Numbered from the stretch's first letter, positions 31,373 through 42,370 are shown. The stretch: DNA of 64,000 nt from Bathynomus jamesi (GCA_023014485.1 JAJOZX010002359.1:532001-596000), one strand, 5' to 3'. Translations and numbers: made by a program. The notes: generated by a model from the sequence alone, not told the origin.

Positions 31373-31412
31373 ACAACCTTACAATTTTACAAAGGTTTCG
31401 CGCGATGATTTC

Positions 31413-34400
31413 TCATTTCGCGAAGGTCAAGCTTATCGCCCCTCCTCTCGAGTTGGCCTGGTGAAGCAGTGAGTTGGATTCTTGCGCTCTCCACCTCACA
31501 TAGCCAGGTACGCCCGGCTCATCGGGGATTGTTCTGAGCCAGGCGTCTAGTCTTCTTTTGAAGATGTCCACTGCAACTCCCTTCGTGTTTCTTAGGTCTT
31601 TGGGGAACTGATTAAACAGTTTTGGTCCTCTCACTACAAAACTATTTTATTTTAGGGTTAAGGATGTTCCCTGTCTCGCCTTCAATTTTGGAATACAACA
31701 GTCTACCGTTTCTACTTTCCACCGTGGTTTGGGGAGTTATAGGGTTCAGAGTAAGATTAGGGACTAGTTTCTCCATTATTTTCCAAGTGTAAATAATGGT
31801 GTATCTCTCTCTTCTCCTTTCCAGTGAATATAGGTCTAGTTCGCGTAACCTTTCCCAGTAATGTAGTTCTTTGCACCCACTGATCTTGGCTGTGAAGCTT
31901 CTCTGGATCCCTTCCAGCTGTCTATTGTCTTCTTTTTTTATATGGGGATGTTAGAACCGAGCAGTATTCCAATTTGGGTATGATCAGGGTTTTCAGTAGA
32001 GGAATCATTACACTCCTATCCCTTCGTTTAAAGGTTTCTCAATATCTGTCCCGTTATTCTCTTTGCTCTGTTTACTGCTATCTTATTTTGTGTTTCAAAT
32101 TTCGCATCATCTGTCATTACAACCCCTAAATCTTTTGCTCTGGAATTTCTCTGAATTTCCTGTCCACTTGGGGCATAATATTCCATGGATTTTAGGTCTT
32201 CTCTTTTCCGTGCCGTAATAGCTGAAATTTCTCGGTGTTAAACTTCATATTGTTGTCTTCCGTCCACTTGTAGATTCTGTTTATGTCGGTTTGTAGAGAT
32301 CCTATGTCTTCTGGGTTTCTTATTTTTCTACTGATCTTTGTGTCATCCGCAAAGGATGTTACTGTGCTGTCTCTGGTAATGTCCTCATCTATGTCAGTTA
32401 GCATGATTATGAAGAGTAGTGGAGCTAATACTGTTCCTTGTGGTACTGAGATGAGGACCTCTGATTCTGATGAAGATACTCCTTGTACTGTTACGACTTG
32501 CCGCCGCTCACTAAGGAAATTATATATCCATTTCCCTACTTTTCCTGTTATTCCCATATATTTCAGTTTATGTATTATGATTCCGTGGTCACACTTGTCG
32601 AAGGCTTTAGCAAAGTCTGTGTATAGTACATCATAGTTTTCATTACTTTCAAGTGAATGAATAATGTTGTTGTAGTGTTCCATTAGTTGTGATAGGCATG
32701 ATCTGCCTGACAGAAACCCGTGTTGGTTAGCATTGAATTTTTTCTGAGTTTCCAAAAAGCCATAGATTTTCTGTCTAACTATTCTTTCACATATTTTAGT
32801 GAGATGGGATGTGAGCGATACTGGCCTATAGTTTTTGTCCTCGGATCGATCTTCTCCTTTTTATATTGGGACTATGTTCGCGCTCTTCAGGATGCCCGGT
32901 ATTTCTCCCGTGTCTAGCGATCGTCTCCATATCCAGTATAGGGGCTCAGCGATTGCATTCTTGCAGTTTTTGATCAGTGTGGCATTCCATTTATCCGGCC
33001 CTGCCGCTGAGTGTGTTTTTAGTTTCCCTATGGCTTGTGTAATATCATCCGTCGTAAAGTCGAAGTCCGTTATACTTTCCTCTTGTGGTTCTTCTTCAAA
33101 GAACGCGTTTCTATCGCATATCAATTTGTCAGTTTTTGGGATACTGAAAGATGGTTCGTACTGAGCTCTTAGTATTTCAGATACTTCTGTTAGATCATCA
33201 GATAAAGCACTGTTCTCATTTTTTAATGGTCCGATAGTCGCATGGTTTTTCGACTTTCTTTTTGCGAAATTATAGAAGTATTTGGAGTGAACCTTTATCG
33301 TTTCTATAGCGTCGTCTTCTCTTTTTCTGTATGCTTCTCGATTAGTTCCTGTATGACGACATCGATACTTTGCAGTTTATCATTTAATATTTTTCTGATG
33401 TTATCTTTACAATTACTTAATTTTGCAGTCACTCTTTTTCTCTTTCAAAACAGTGCCCTCTTTTGTCTTTCGAACCTGCTTCTCTTTCCTCTTTGTTGTA
33501 TCTTTGGGACATGTATTTCCACAATTTCTAACGTCTTCTCCTCTAACGTCCTTAGCATCTCCTCCGTTGTCTTGGCCTCGAAAATGGTTTTCCAATCAAT
33601 TACTTCCATGCTGGATGTCACATCTTCCCAGTTTATAGCTTTGGAGTGAAAATTAAAAATTTCGAATTTGCTTCTTTCTGTTGTGCGTGTTCTTTCCTTT
33701 CCTGGTGCCTTTATATTAGTTGTTATTTCAATGATGTTGTAGTCCGATATCATAGTTGGGGATATTTCTACATTATCAATTAGATTACTGTTGTTTGTGA
33801 ATACCAAATCTAGGCAGTTGATTTTTTGTTTTCTGTTATGTCTTGCGTTAACATAAATATATCAGCTAGAGCTATTAGCATTTTTACCTGCTCCTGGTCT
33901 TCTCGTGTGCCCGCCTTGTCCTGGTGTATACATATTTTTTCCTATCCTTTTATATTTCATGAATGGGAACTTAAAATCACCACAGAGAAAAATATTTGGG
34001 GTTGGAGAGTGTACATCTTTTACCAAGTTTCTTACCTCTGTAATGGAATCTGAAATTTTGAGGTTGGCGTGTTTGGGGGTCTGTACATTACAATTAGTAC
34101 CATATTTAATTTTTCAGTTTTTGCTGCTACACATTCTACGTAGCTGTTTGAGGTACTTATAGCCATTTCTGCTATGTGCATTTCGCGTGTGTAAATAGCA
34201 CATCCTCCTTTACGTCTCACTGTTCTGTCGGCTCGGAGGATGTTATAGTTGTCAATTTGTATTTCTTTTTTGTCAATACAGGACTCACAATTTTCACAGT
34301 TCGCCTGGCAGTCCTTTAGATGAGTTTCCGTGAGGCATGCAAAGTCTGTTCCGGCTTCTTGCATGAGTCCTTTCAGGTATACAACTTTGTTCGTGGAGTG

Positions 34401-34463
34401 GTTTGATTTAAGGCCCTGTATGTTGGCTAGGATTATTTTTATTTTTCTCTTTCTTTTTCGCAT
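31413..34463 (-). pseudogene. LINE ORF2: APE endonuclease and reverse transcriptase, broken
   Basis: ATG at 34463. The first segment (to 34032) shows endonuclease motifs ILANIQGLKSN, LTETHLKD and RKGGCAIYTRE. Later segments in other frames carry the RT: LKTHSAAGPDKWNATLIK (33124-32861), then NANQHGFLSGRSCLSQL, YTDFAKAFDKCDH, PQGTVLAPLLF and SFADDTKISRK (32755-32192). The tail GPKLFNQFPKDLRNTKG to the stop at 31413 is the conserved C-terminus of decapod-like CR1/jockey ORF2s. At least four frame changes break it. Confidence 0.87.
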
Positions 34464-34608
34464 ACCGGTGGTTCCGATTTGTTTTCCAATGGGGGTACCG
34501 GTTTCGTTGCCTTGTGGTCCTCCGAGAATTTACCTCTTTTTATCTTTGTCGGTACCTGTTGTCCGGATAACGCATGAAGTGCCTTTGTTCGTACCTTCTG
34601 TCCGGCTC

Positions 34609-35064
34609 TCAGATTCCTATATTTATATTTGTCAGCTGTTTTTGTAATTGCTGGATAGTATTTAGCAGCTGAAATGTGTTGGCTGCGTCTAAAAAATTGG
34701 CACTCTTTTTTGATGTTCGTTTTTTCTGTTCACTCGTTGCGTTCCTTTGAGGGTGGTGGTATCGACATTTTTTTCCGTATTTGCAACTCCCATATCTTGC
34801 ATAAGTGTTGCAGACCGTAAGATGGTGGGACATGCATTTCTTATCAAATTTGCAGTATCCACTTGTGTAATGCGTTTTGCATAATGTGAGATGTGCATAT
34901 ATGCATTGCCCATCCCGATATCTGCATTTCCCTTTCGCGTAGTATTTACATACATATTTTCTACGCTTCTGCTTCTTTCTTATTATTTTCAAAGTTCTTA
35001 ATTTTGGCATTATCATTATTTTTCTTTGACTGTTTATTTTATTTTCTACGTTTTTAGTTATCAT
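34609..35064 (-). CDS. LINE ORF1 protein with three CCCH zinc fingers
   Basis: Open frame of 151 aa. A basic N-terminus is followed by three CCCH fingers: CKYYAKGKCRYRDGQCIYAH, CKTHYTSGYCKFDKKCMSHH and CNTYARYGSCKYGKKCRYHH, at roughly residues 39-105. A Gln/Asn-rich tail with a coiled-coil-like LLNTIQQLQKQL ends the protein. LINE ORF1 proteins bind element RNA. CCCH fingers are far less common than CCHC knuckles in that role, so this is a distinctive lineage feature. The frame is intact although ORF2 is broken. Confidence 0.85.
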   Translation of the reverse strand: MITKNVENKINSQRKIMIMPKLRTLKIIRKKQKRRKYVCKYYAKGKCRYRDGQCIYAHLTLCKTHYTSGYCKFDKKCMSHHLTVCNTYARYGSCKYGKKCRYHHPQRNATSEQKKRTSKKSANFLDAANTFQLLNTIQQLQKQLTNINIGI

Positions 35065-35100
35065 TTTATTGTATTATATTGTTTATATCGTTTCGTTATT

Positions 35101-35840
35101 AAATTGTTATTTATTTCGTCTTCTCTCTCATCCACCCGGTTTTTCGTTGGGACCATTCCGGACCCATGTGTCCCCATTATTTCATTCTTTTTTGTAACTT
35201 TCGAGTCTGCTATCTCCATTTCTTTAAAGACCGCGAAAGTTTTCCGTTGTTACCAGATTGCACAAATTACAGATTAAGTGAGAATTTGGACCCATAGCCA
35301 TGCTATTCTTTAATTAGCGTAAAAAGAAATACCCGCACAAATTCTTTATTTATTTATTTTTATTTCTATTTCTTTCCTTTCGATGGTCGAGGGTATTTCG
35401 AGGGTTTTCTGACCTTTGCGTTTTATGACCTTTTTCCTGCCTTCTTTCAAACTTTCTCGAAAGCCAACCGTATTTCGTTTTGAATATATACGTTAAAAGG
35501 TGATAAATTATGCAAACTGTATTGCACTTTCTTAATTTTAATGAATTTCACTTTATAATTTATATGCACGGATTCACTGATACTTTATACACTTTCGGGT
35601 GCAAACAGAATAAATAAACCGCCGAGTAGATTATTCCCTTCTAATTTGGGTGTTAAATAGAGAGAGCAAAACAGCACGTCCACTCACCACAGGGTACAAC
35701 AACTATAATATATATATATATATAAAACATCGTTAGTCTAATACATTTCACACTGTTATTGAATAAACATTTTTCCACCGCTCTGAAAAGCGGATTTTTA
35801 AGTTAAATTCCATTTATATATACATATATATTTATATATA
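35101..35840. other. Gene-free stretch, possible LINE 5' region
   Basis: T-rich sequence upstream of ORF1, then AT-rich sequence with short TA runs (35708-35724). Part may be the LINE 5' untranslated region, but I see no boundary. Confidence 0.4.
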
Positions 35841-36228
35841 CCGGGTGGCCCATAATTCAGGAACCATAGGAATAATTGTATTTTTTTCTAATAATTCTTG
35901 TACTTTCTAATAATGTTTTTTCTTTATTTTCTTTTGATGAATTACCTGGATGACGTACCGATAAACAAACGACGTGGCATATTTTATCAGCAAGACCGTG
36001 CACCTCCTCATTTTGCTATGCAAGTTCGCAAATACCTTGATAAAACGTTCCCCAACAGATGGATTGGCCGAAGAGGTCCTTGAATGGCCACCCAGGTCAC
36101 CAGATATCACTTCACTCGATTTTTTCATCAAAAAGAAAATAAAGAAAAAAAAACATTATTAGAAAGTACAAGAATTATTAGAAAAAAATACAATTATTCC
36201 TATGGTTCCTGAATTATGGGCCACCCGG
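35841..36228. mobile_element. Foldback MITE from a mariner, with captured transposase piece
   Basis: Nearly perfect inverted repeats of about 100 bp (left begins CCGGGTGGCCCATAATTCAG; right ends with its complement at 36228) flank a centre of about 190 bp. The centre encodes, on the plus strand across one frame change, GIFYQQDRAPPHFAMQVRKY and FPNRWIGRRGP. This is a mariner DDE segment around the second Asp. It was derived from a larger element by internal deletion and end duplication. Confidence 0.88.
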
Positions 36229-36235
36229 TGTATAT

Positions 36236-36238
36236 GCA

Positions 36239-36293
<55 letters not shown>
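36236..36293. repeat. (AG)n microsatellite
   Basis: An (AG)n run of about 57 bp with a single GG interruption directly follows the MITE. The 270 bp after it (to 36560) are AT-rich with an (ATT)n run near 36431-36451 and hold no visible gene. Confidence 0.9.
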
Positions 36294-36295
<2 letters not shown>

Positions 36296-36561
36296 GGTAG
36301 TTAGTTAATTCAGTACGTGTGTATGTATTCGAAAAGTGAATATAAAGAACTAACGAATATGAAGAACTAAAATATTTCTAAATCCTTGTTATTATTTTGG
36401 ACCCATGGATTAAAATTTTTAAAATCTTCATTATTATTATTATTATTATTATCTTCACATCAGCCAAATTTGAAAATGAATATACTTGTTATTTTAAAAT
36501 CAACAGATCATTTAGTCCTTGAGATAATTTTTTTATAATTATATTGTCCTTTCTATTAGTA

Positions 36562-36820
36562 GAGTCAATATATGGTTTGACCCTAAAAAAATTGCAACAA
36601 AAGATGTTTTGATGGATTTCGGTTTGTTGGGTCATACTGATGAACATACAAAAAGTGTATAGAAATCTGACCTACGGAAAGTTGTCATTTTCAAGATGGC
36701 GGCCAAGATGGCCGCCAATACCTTAAAATGACTATAAGTCAGTGACTATTTATCCTAGAGTGATGATTTTGGTGTCTATACGTAGGTTTTAGGGGTCACG
36801 GAATCGCATAAAACCAATTT
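36562..36820. repeat. Left terminal inverted repeat of the 5.3-kb element
   Basis: Matches the complement of 41623-41878 along its length. It carries a small tandem duplication (caagatggcggc then caagatggccgc at 36692-36715) that the right repeat lacks. At its outer end it reads tttgacccta where the right repeat has about 9 extra bases. Confidence 0.85.
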
Positions 36821-36923
36821 AAATGACATCAGGTTAATATTTATTATGTAAAAACAATACATGACCTGTAATCTGCAGCAGAAAATGTAACATTACCTAA
36901 ATTCAACGCAGTTTTATACCCAA

Positions 36924-38915
36924 TTACCCATTATGAGACCTCCTGACGTTGTTACTATGATAGTTATAACTGTCATCTTCCTCAAAGACACCATTGTTGG
37001 GATTGTCGCAGCAAATGTCTTGGCATTGTCCACATACAGGGGTGCATGGAAGTCCATATTTTCTGCAGCTACAACGTTGGGTGCTACAGCCAGTTGTGCA
37101 ATTGCAATGGATAATCTTGAGTAGAGTTCCTGGGGCAGGGTTCTTTTTCATCATGATGGGTTGTAGATTATTTTTATCTAGACTCCAACCCCAATTTGTT
37201 GGAGACATACCAGCATCCTTCCCCAACCAGACCACTGTCTGATAATACGAGCGGAGGCAGTGATACTTTGTGGCACAAGCAGTTGGAGGAAGATGCTCTG
37301 GTGTCACAAATGTTTTGGCGGATATTACCTTTCTACTAAGCGTAGAGTGCCTTAGTGAAGCGAGTGTATCCGATGGTTTACCAGAAAAGAGGGTAACCAT
37401 AAGTTTAGTACCCAATTCATCAATTCTGATGCATGGCTGTTTCGGTTTACTGAATGCATCGGCACAGTTGTTCAGTGTGGAGTCGCCTTTTACAAGTTTC
37501 TGAAAAACGTTTTCCTTCCCGATCCCAAATATCCTAGACGTACTGTCACATCCTGTGAAAGCGTGAATGAATGGTAGTTGAATGCACACGTTACTACCCA
37601 ATTTCTCTTTCAGAATGTTTATGTGGTAAACACGAATTTTTGACTTGGATTGTTTATCAGAGTGAAAATAGAGATCTTTTTCAGCCGAAGATGCATGGCA
37701 TAGTAAGAGAACTAGGAGGTCTGTGTTCTCCCCAACCAAAGTTGTGGACTGGCACTTTGCAGCATGTATTGATGCCATTACAATGTCTACATCAGCATCA
37801 CCAGTTGCATTTCTGACTTTACAGCCTCTAGTTGTTAAATTTTCACTGATCAGGTTTATCAATGATTGTTTATTCTCACCCCGAGAGAGAAACTCAGCTC
37901 TTTTTCCCGTGAATTCGGAATCGGATTTGACTTTGATGACTGGGTGCACATTATCCCTTCTCCTTAGGTGGGTATTGTCTTTTATTGTTGGCGCTCCATC
38001 ATAACCTTCGAAAGCCACTGTAGCCCTCCCATAATGCCGAAGTGTGAAATCCCCGTATGATTGTGCAATGGTCCCATAAGTTTTTCCACTTTTCCAAGGC
38101 ACACGCTGAATTAGGGAGCCTCCATCTAGGACATAATGCTCAGTGATGGGAATTGCATTCTTGATCACATCAGATGAATTCACATGATCGGCTATAGCAT
38201 CAGCAAGCTGCGGTTTGTCTGCTTTGCGAATGACGTGCGTTGCTTCAAATAGAGCAGGAGGGAATGTGCTTAGTTCATAGCTGAGAACATCTGTCAGTGA
38301 AAGGTCTTCATTTTGTGACACAACAAGAAATCGTTGAAACACTAATGCAGGGTCAGTAGTCCTCTCACGCCCAACTTTGACAGCCGATGCATCACCTAGA
38401 GTCTTTGCTTTGTCCTTTCGTTTATATAAGTACGAGAATACTGGTTGGCCTACTATTTTTTTCAATGCTCTTATTCCCCACATTTTCTGAGTCTTGCACA
38501 TTAACATCATCCTTAGCCACAACACCAGTGATGATATTTCTAGAGATGGATCTGGAGAGAATGGAGAGTAGGTCACCAGCTTGGAATATATCTTTTCAAC
38601 ATCAGACGAGTCCCTGTTGACTCTTGATTCTGTGGCCTCCTTATGTTGTTCCTTAGTGGTGTACGAGAGATTGGTCAGTTCTTGCATGGCACTATTGTAC
38701 TCAGAGGATATTGGGGATGACATTGTCCAAATGGCACGTTGCTCCTCTGTCATTCCACTGCCTCTAATGAGACCTCCGACACTTTTGAGTGATCTCACGA
38801 GTGTTTGTTCAATGACTAAGTCCGATCCAAGTCCAGCCCAAAACTGATCGCTTCGGCGAATAATATGGTGTCCTTGTTCAAACTTCTCCAGAACTGATGG
38901 TTTGTTTGTCGCCAA
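36924..38915 (-). CDS. FEN1/XPG-like (PIN-fold) nuclease plus CXC domain, C-terminal 663 aa
   Basis: The frame is intact for 663 codons. It shows the acidic pattern of FEN1/XPG-type nucleases: YVLDGG (Asp264), AFEGYDGAPTIKD followed by HLRRR (Asp306), GDADVDIVMAS (Asp373/375/377), LVGENTDLLVLL (Asp399, with Asn397 where the family often has Asp) and IHAFTGCDSTSRIFGIGK (Asp457). The last of these also resembles the helix-hairpin-helix region. Residues 602-640 form a CXC (tesmin/TSO1-like) DNA-binding module: CNCTTGC, RCSCRKYGLPC, CGQCQDICCDN. It is preceded in another frame by the rest of the same protein, so it is the C-terminal part of a polypeptide of about 1,400 aa. Catalytic activity is plausible but unproven. 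Confidence 0.72.
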   Translation of the reverse strand: MATNKPSVLEKFEQGHHIIRRSDQFWAGLGSDLVIEQTLVRSLKSVGGLIRGSGMTEEQRAIWTMSSPISSEYNSAMQELTNLSYTTKEQHKEATESRVNRDSSDVEKIYSKLVTYSPFSPDPSLEISSLVLWLRMMLMCKTQKMWGIRALKKIVGQPVFSYLYKRKDKAKTLGDASAVKVGRERTTDPALVFQRFLVVSQNEDLSLTDVLSYELSTFPPALFEATHVIRKADKPQLADAIADHVNSSDVIKNAIPITEHYVLDGGSLIQRVPWKSGKTYGTIAQSYGDFTLRHYGRATVAFEGYDGAPTIKDNTHLRRRDNVHPVIKVKSDSEFTGKRAEFLSRGENKQSLINLISENLTTRGCKVRNATGDADVDIVMASIHAAKCQSTTLVGENTDLLVLLLCHASSAEKDLYFHSDKQSKSKIRVYHINILKEKLGSNVCIQLPFIHAFTGCDSTSRIFGIGKENVFQKLVKGDSTLNNCADAFSKPKQPCIRIDELGTKLMVTLFSGKPSDTLASLRHSTLSRKVISAKTFVTPEHLPPTACATKYHCLRSYYQTVVWLGKDAGMSPTNWGWSLDKNNLQPIMMKKNPAPGTLLKIIHCNCTTGCSTQRCSCRKYGLPCTPVCGQCQDICCDNPNNGVFEEDDSYNYHSNNVRRSHNG

Positions 38916-41390
38916 GTTGGTTCATATTCTGTAGATATAGGTATGCTGACTTCAGGTAAATTGAGTGTCCCGCGGCAGCAAATATTGGTAGCGCGTCATG
39001 CACAGCACGGAGATGCATATACCATGACCCAGTGCGATCAGCTCTAATCAAATTGCGTGCAACCCCCGGCCATTTCTGATAACATAACCACAGTTGGCTT
39101 GTCTTTGATGCAGATGACAAACGGGACTTTTCAGCAGAGATTACTTCTTCAATCTTGGGGACAATTTCCGATGTTTCAACATCTTCATTGACAGCTTCAA
39201 ATGACAACAAGGCAGCATACAGTTTTTCAACCTTATGAACCAGCAATTTCAACTCTTCATCTCGATTCATTAGATCAGTGAGGACCAAATTGTTCAAGCA
39301 TTTGTCCAAAAGATGATGTCCCCGAAATGCTCGTTGGACGGATTTGCCAGTCATGATGTGCGTCACAGCATTTTCTCCATACACTACCTCTAGTAGTTTC
39401 CGTAATCCTGACCCTTGCATCAGGGTGCCGATCGCATCTAGCAAATTCATGAAAGTATGAAAACTTCCAAGGAGCAGGACAATATCTTTTAAGGAACTAT
39501 TCTGTCAGCGTCACAAATGATTTCTGATGCCTTCCAAAGAAGGGGCTGGTCAAAAGTGATGATTGCTGGGATGTTGTGTTTCCATGCGAGATTGGATAGG
39601 TATGTCAGCGTCGACAGGATGCACGTCTTATCCCCCGGGTACATGTCTATCATTGGCAGAAATACGACAGATAACTGACCAGGATGCATGCGGCCTTGGT
39701 GGATGCTATGCATCATCCCCTGCCAATTCGGTGTAGGTTGGGAGAAACTGAAAGAAAGTTCCCAGAAAATGTCAATGCCTCGGTCAAAATCATGGGGCGC
39801 TAGTATTTCGTGGAAGTTGACACTTTGGTATACATGTTTAGCAAAGCGGTGTTCAATGATATCAATTCGAACTGCTTCAACAGCGTTCAGTTCCGAGATG
39901 CCTTTTCGTTGAATGGTAAGGTTGGATCGCCGCCCAGGCGTTAACGCTGCGATGATACCCATTCCATGAAACTTTCCTTTACCATCAATTGTGATGACGT
40001 TGTGGTCAACATTGTCTGCTGCAAATAACAAGGACAAGTCTAAGCTCTCCATACCCTCACCTAACACATGTGGAGCTATCATGTTTGCCGCATTTTTTTC
40101 AAAGCATTGTACCTCAGAGTATGACGAACCAAAGCCCATAGAGTAAGGAGTGTCAATGAGGATTCGCGATCTATGCATATGGTGCATCTGAACAGAGAGT
40201 CCAATTTGTAAAGGGCAAATAACAGCTCTAGGTCGAACTGCTTGAATGATGGATAGACCGATGGTTGCGACCTTTCTTTGTGTGTCTTTTCCAACAAAAA
40301 GTAATTCTAGCATGGTGTGAAGGGAGTCAGGGAGGTACTGCAAAGCTGAATTGAGTTTTAGGTCTGATTTGTCAGGATACCTGTCTGTCATTGACGGAAC
40401 CTCCGATGTGATGTCATTTTTCAGTAATCTAGCGGCAGTTTCGATTATTGCTTTCTTTTGTGACTCTTCATCACCGTCCTTTGCTTTCTTGAAATATGAC
40501 AAAAGGAATTTTGAAGTCTTTTCACGCATTGTCACTATGTTTCCACGCTGCCCCTCACATTCTGATATGTATACAGAGTTCCCGTAATGTTCCTTTAGCC
40601 TGACTTTTCATATGCTGATTGACATAAGGAGACGATTCTTTCTCCAGTAGGAACTCCCTCATTTTGTTCGTGAGGCTTGCGATAGTTAATTGTTCCTCAT
40701 CATTGGTCTCTAAATACACACATGTTTTAAGTAATGCTTGTTCCTGATCAGCAGCTTTTGGTCGACCAACTTTTCTCCGTTTTTCTGGTGGTTGTGAGAG
40801 ATATTGTTGCGGTATGCCTCATCCAATTCGAAAGTTCACACAGCATGAATGATGATATACGTAATCTGCCGCATATAAATCACCCCCATAATATTCTATG
40901 CGACCTTTCACCTCCACCGCCCAATCATCACCTCGAGTGTTGCTACTTTCAATAATGCTTCTTGAAAATGTATCAGTCTTGACATAACTCCAATCTAACG
41001 ATGAACTGCCTCGTTCTTTTGAATCTAGTTTCAAAACTTTACAAGTACAGAACAAACAGTCCATTCGGCTATTATATGACCCTGTACTACTGCGTGCGGT
41101 CCTCTCGGTTGCTTCAGTTGGGCCAGGTTGACATTGCTTCGTTAAATAATTTTTTGTCACTCGGATTTATGTACGCTTTGCGACACTTTGAATGAACACT
41201 GGAACCAGTAGTAACGACAATGTCATCCTTTCTCTGGAGACTTGCTGCAATGATACCAGCAGCCCCTTTTTCGCGTATGACAACGGTGTCTTTTTCTCCA
41301 ACGTCCTCACGACAGATATTACGGTTCAATTTCAGTCTGCTTACATCTGTCGTGTTGTGTGCATATCACAGTAATGAATAATGCAATCTG
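38878..41390 (-). pseudogene. N-terminal and central parts of the same large protein, frameshifted
   Basis: From the 5' side: a zinc-binding-like region in two frames (NICREDVGEKDTVV..., then CLFCTCK with YHHSCCVNF, 41390-40819); a VGRPKAADQEQALLKT linker (to about 40580); a 348-aa frame with AADNVDHNVITIDGKGKFHG (40535-39489); and a 190-aa frame with LMQGSGLRKLLEVVYGENAV and GSWYMHLRAV (39450-38878). Each junction is a single frame shift, with sense resuming within a few codons. About five one-base lesions separate this from one continuous gene. No start ATG is evident at the 5' end. The central domains are a multicopy invertebrate family I recognise but cannot name. Confidence 0.65.
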
Positions 41391-41622
41391 TGATGACGAG
41401 GACATTGCTACATGGCAATGGCTTCAGCTGTCAACTGATCACGAAATTAGAAAGTTTTGGTTTAATTGTTTTACTTTAATTACTTTATTTATTTATTATT
41501 ATTTTATTTATTATTTATTTATTTATATTTTTAATATTATTTTAATTTAATATTTTTATTTTTATTTATTATATTATTTATTATTATTTATTTTATTTAT
41601 TATTTTGTTACTTTATTTACTT

Positions 41623-41878
41623 CAATTGGTTTTATGTGATTCCTTGACCCCTAAAACCTAGGTATAGACACCAAAATCATCACTCTAGGATAAATAGTAA
41701 CTGACTTATAGCCATTTTAAGGTATTGGCGGCCATCTTGAAAATGACAACTTTCCGGAGGTCAGATTTCTATAGACTTTTTGTATGTTCATCATTATGAC
41801 CCAACAAACCAAAATCCAGCAAAAAAGCTTTTGTTGCAATTTTTTTACATTCAGCCTATTTTTTTCATATATTGACTC
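41623..41878. repeat. Right terminal inverted repeat, upstream of the gene
   Basis: Inverted partner of the left repeat. Because the gene reads leftward, this repeat is its upstream region. Just inside it (about 41465-41620) is an ATTT-rich low-complexity tract. Confidence 0.85.
41727..41740. promoter_or_regulatory. YY1/Pho-like site in the terminal repeats
   Basis: ggcggccatcttga in the right repeat, mirrored by caagatggcggc and caagatggccgc in the left repeat (36692-36715), matches the YY1/Pleiohomeotic consensus GCCATCTTG. It lies about 340 bp upstream of the first recognisable codons, so it could be a promoter or host-factor site. This is motif resemblance only. Confidence 0.4.
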
Positions 41879-41880
41879 TA

Positions 41881-42370
41881 TTATAAGTACTTATGTACTC
41901 TTTCTCAGTGATATAAATATGCGATAGATGCGTGCCTGGGACAGCCTATTCAGCCAACCAACTAACATTTCTTTCATAAACAATTTCACGAGCCTGTGGG
42001 AGAGCTTCACTCGTATCATATGCAGCAGACTGTAAGAAATTTGAATGTCTTCGACAAAATGGAATATAAAATTTATACCGTAACTATTATTATCTCTTAA
42101 ATGCATAGAGTATAATTATAGTTAGTGATAAAAAGGGTTTGCTTAGTGAAAAAAAAAATCTTGCAGTTTGCTTACTTAAAGATATTAATTTTTTCAGTAT
42201 AAGAAAGTTCTTTTTATCACTAAATTGAGAAAAAGATATTTTGAAGTAAGAAATTTAGTTTAAAAACATTTTGTAGAAATTAAAGTTTTTATATTTAATG
42301 TTCAAGTCTAAATTTAAAAAATTAAAAATATTCTTACATACAATATACAAAAGGCATTTCGAAAACTAAA

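Larger units (their letters stand above)
31370..35100 (-). mobile_element. Nearly full-length LINE with CCCH-finger ORF1
   Basis: A non-LTR retrotransposon with ORF1 (zinc fingers) then ORF2 (APE endonuclease, RT, short C-terminal tail). Its 3' end runs into (TA)n, the usual simple-repeat tail of CR1/jockey-type LINEs. The 5' limit is not defined. A 5'-truncated copy lies inverted at 30309. Confidence 0.87.
36562..41878. mobile_element. 5.3-kb TIR element encoding a FEN1/PIN-like nuclease with a CXC domain
   Basis: Terminal inverted repeats of 259 bp (36562-36820) and 256 bp (41623-41878) begin GAGTCAATATATG and share rttttaggggtca and many other blocks, with small indels. Both outer flanks are TA (36560-36561 and 41879-41880), consistent with a TA target duplication. 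One gene fills the interior on the minus strand. I find no DDE transposase, RT or tyrosine recombinase. The structure argues for a DNA transposon whose own large protein is the candidate transposase, but that role is inference. Confidence 0.75.

Noticed and set aside
37270..38847. Run of plus-strand ORFs of 77-93 aa in the nuclease element
   Set aside because: They overlap the intact 663-aa minus-strand frame and show no motif; shadows of that gene.
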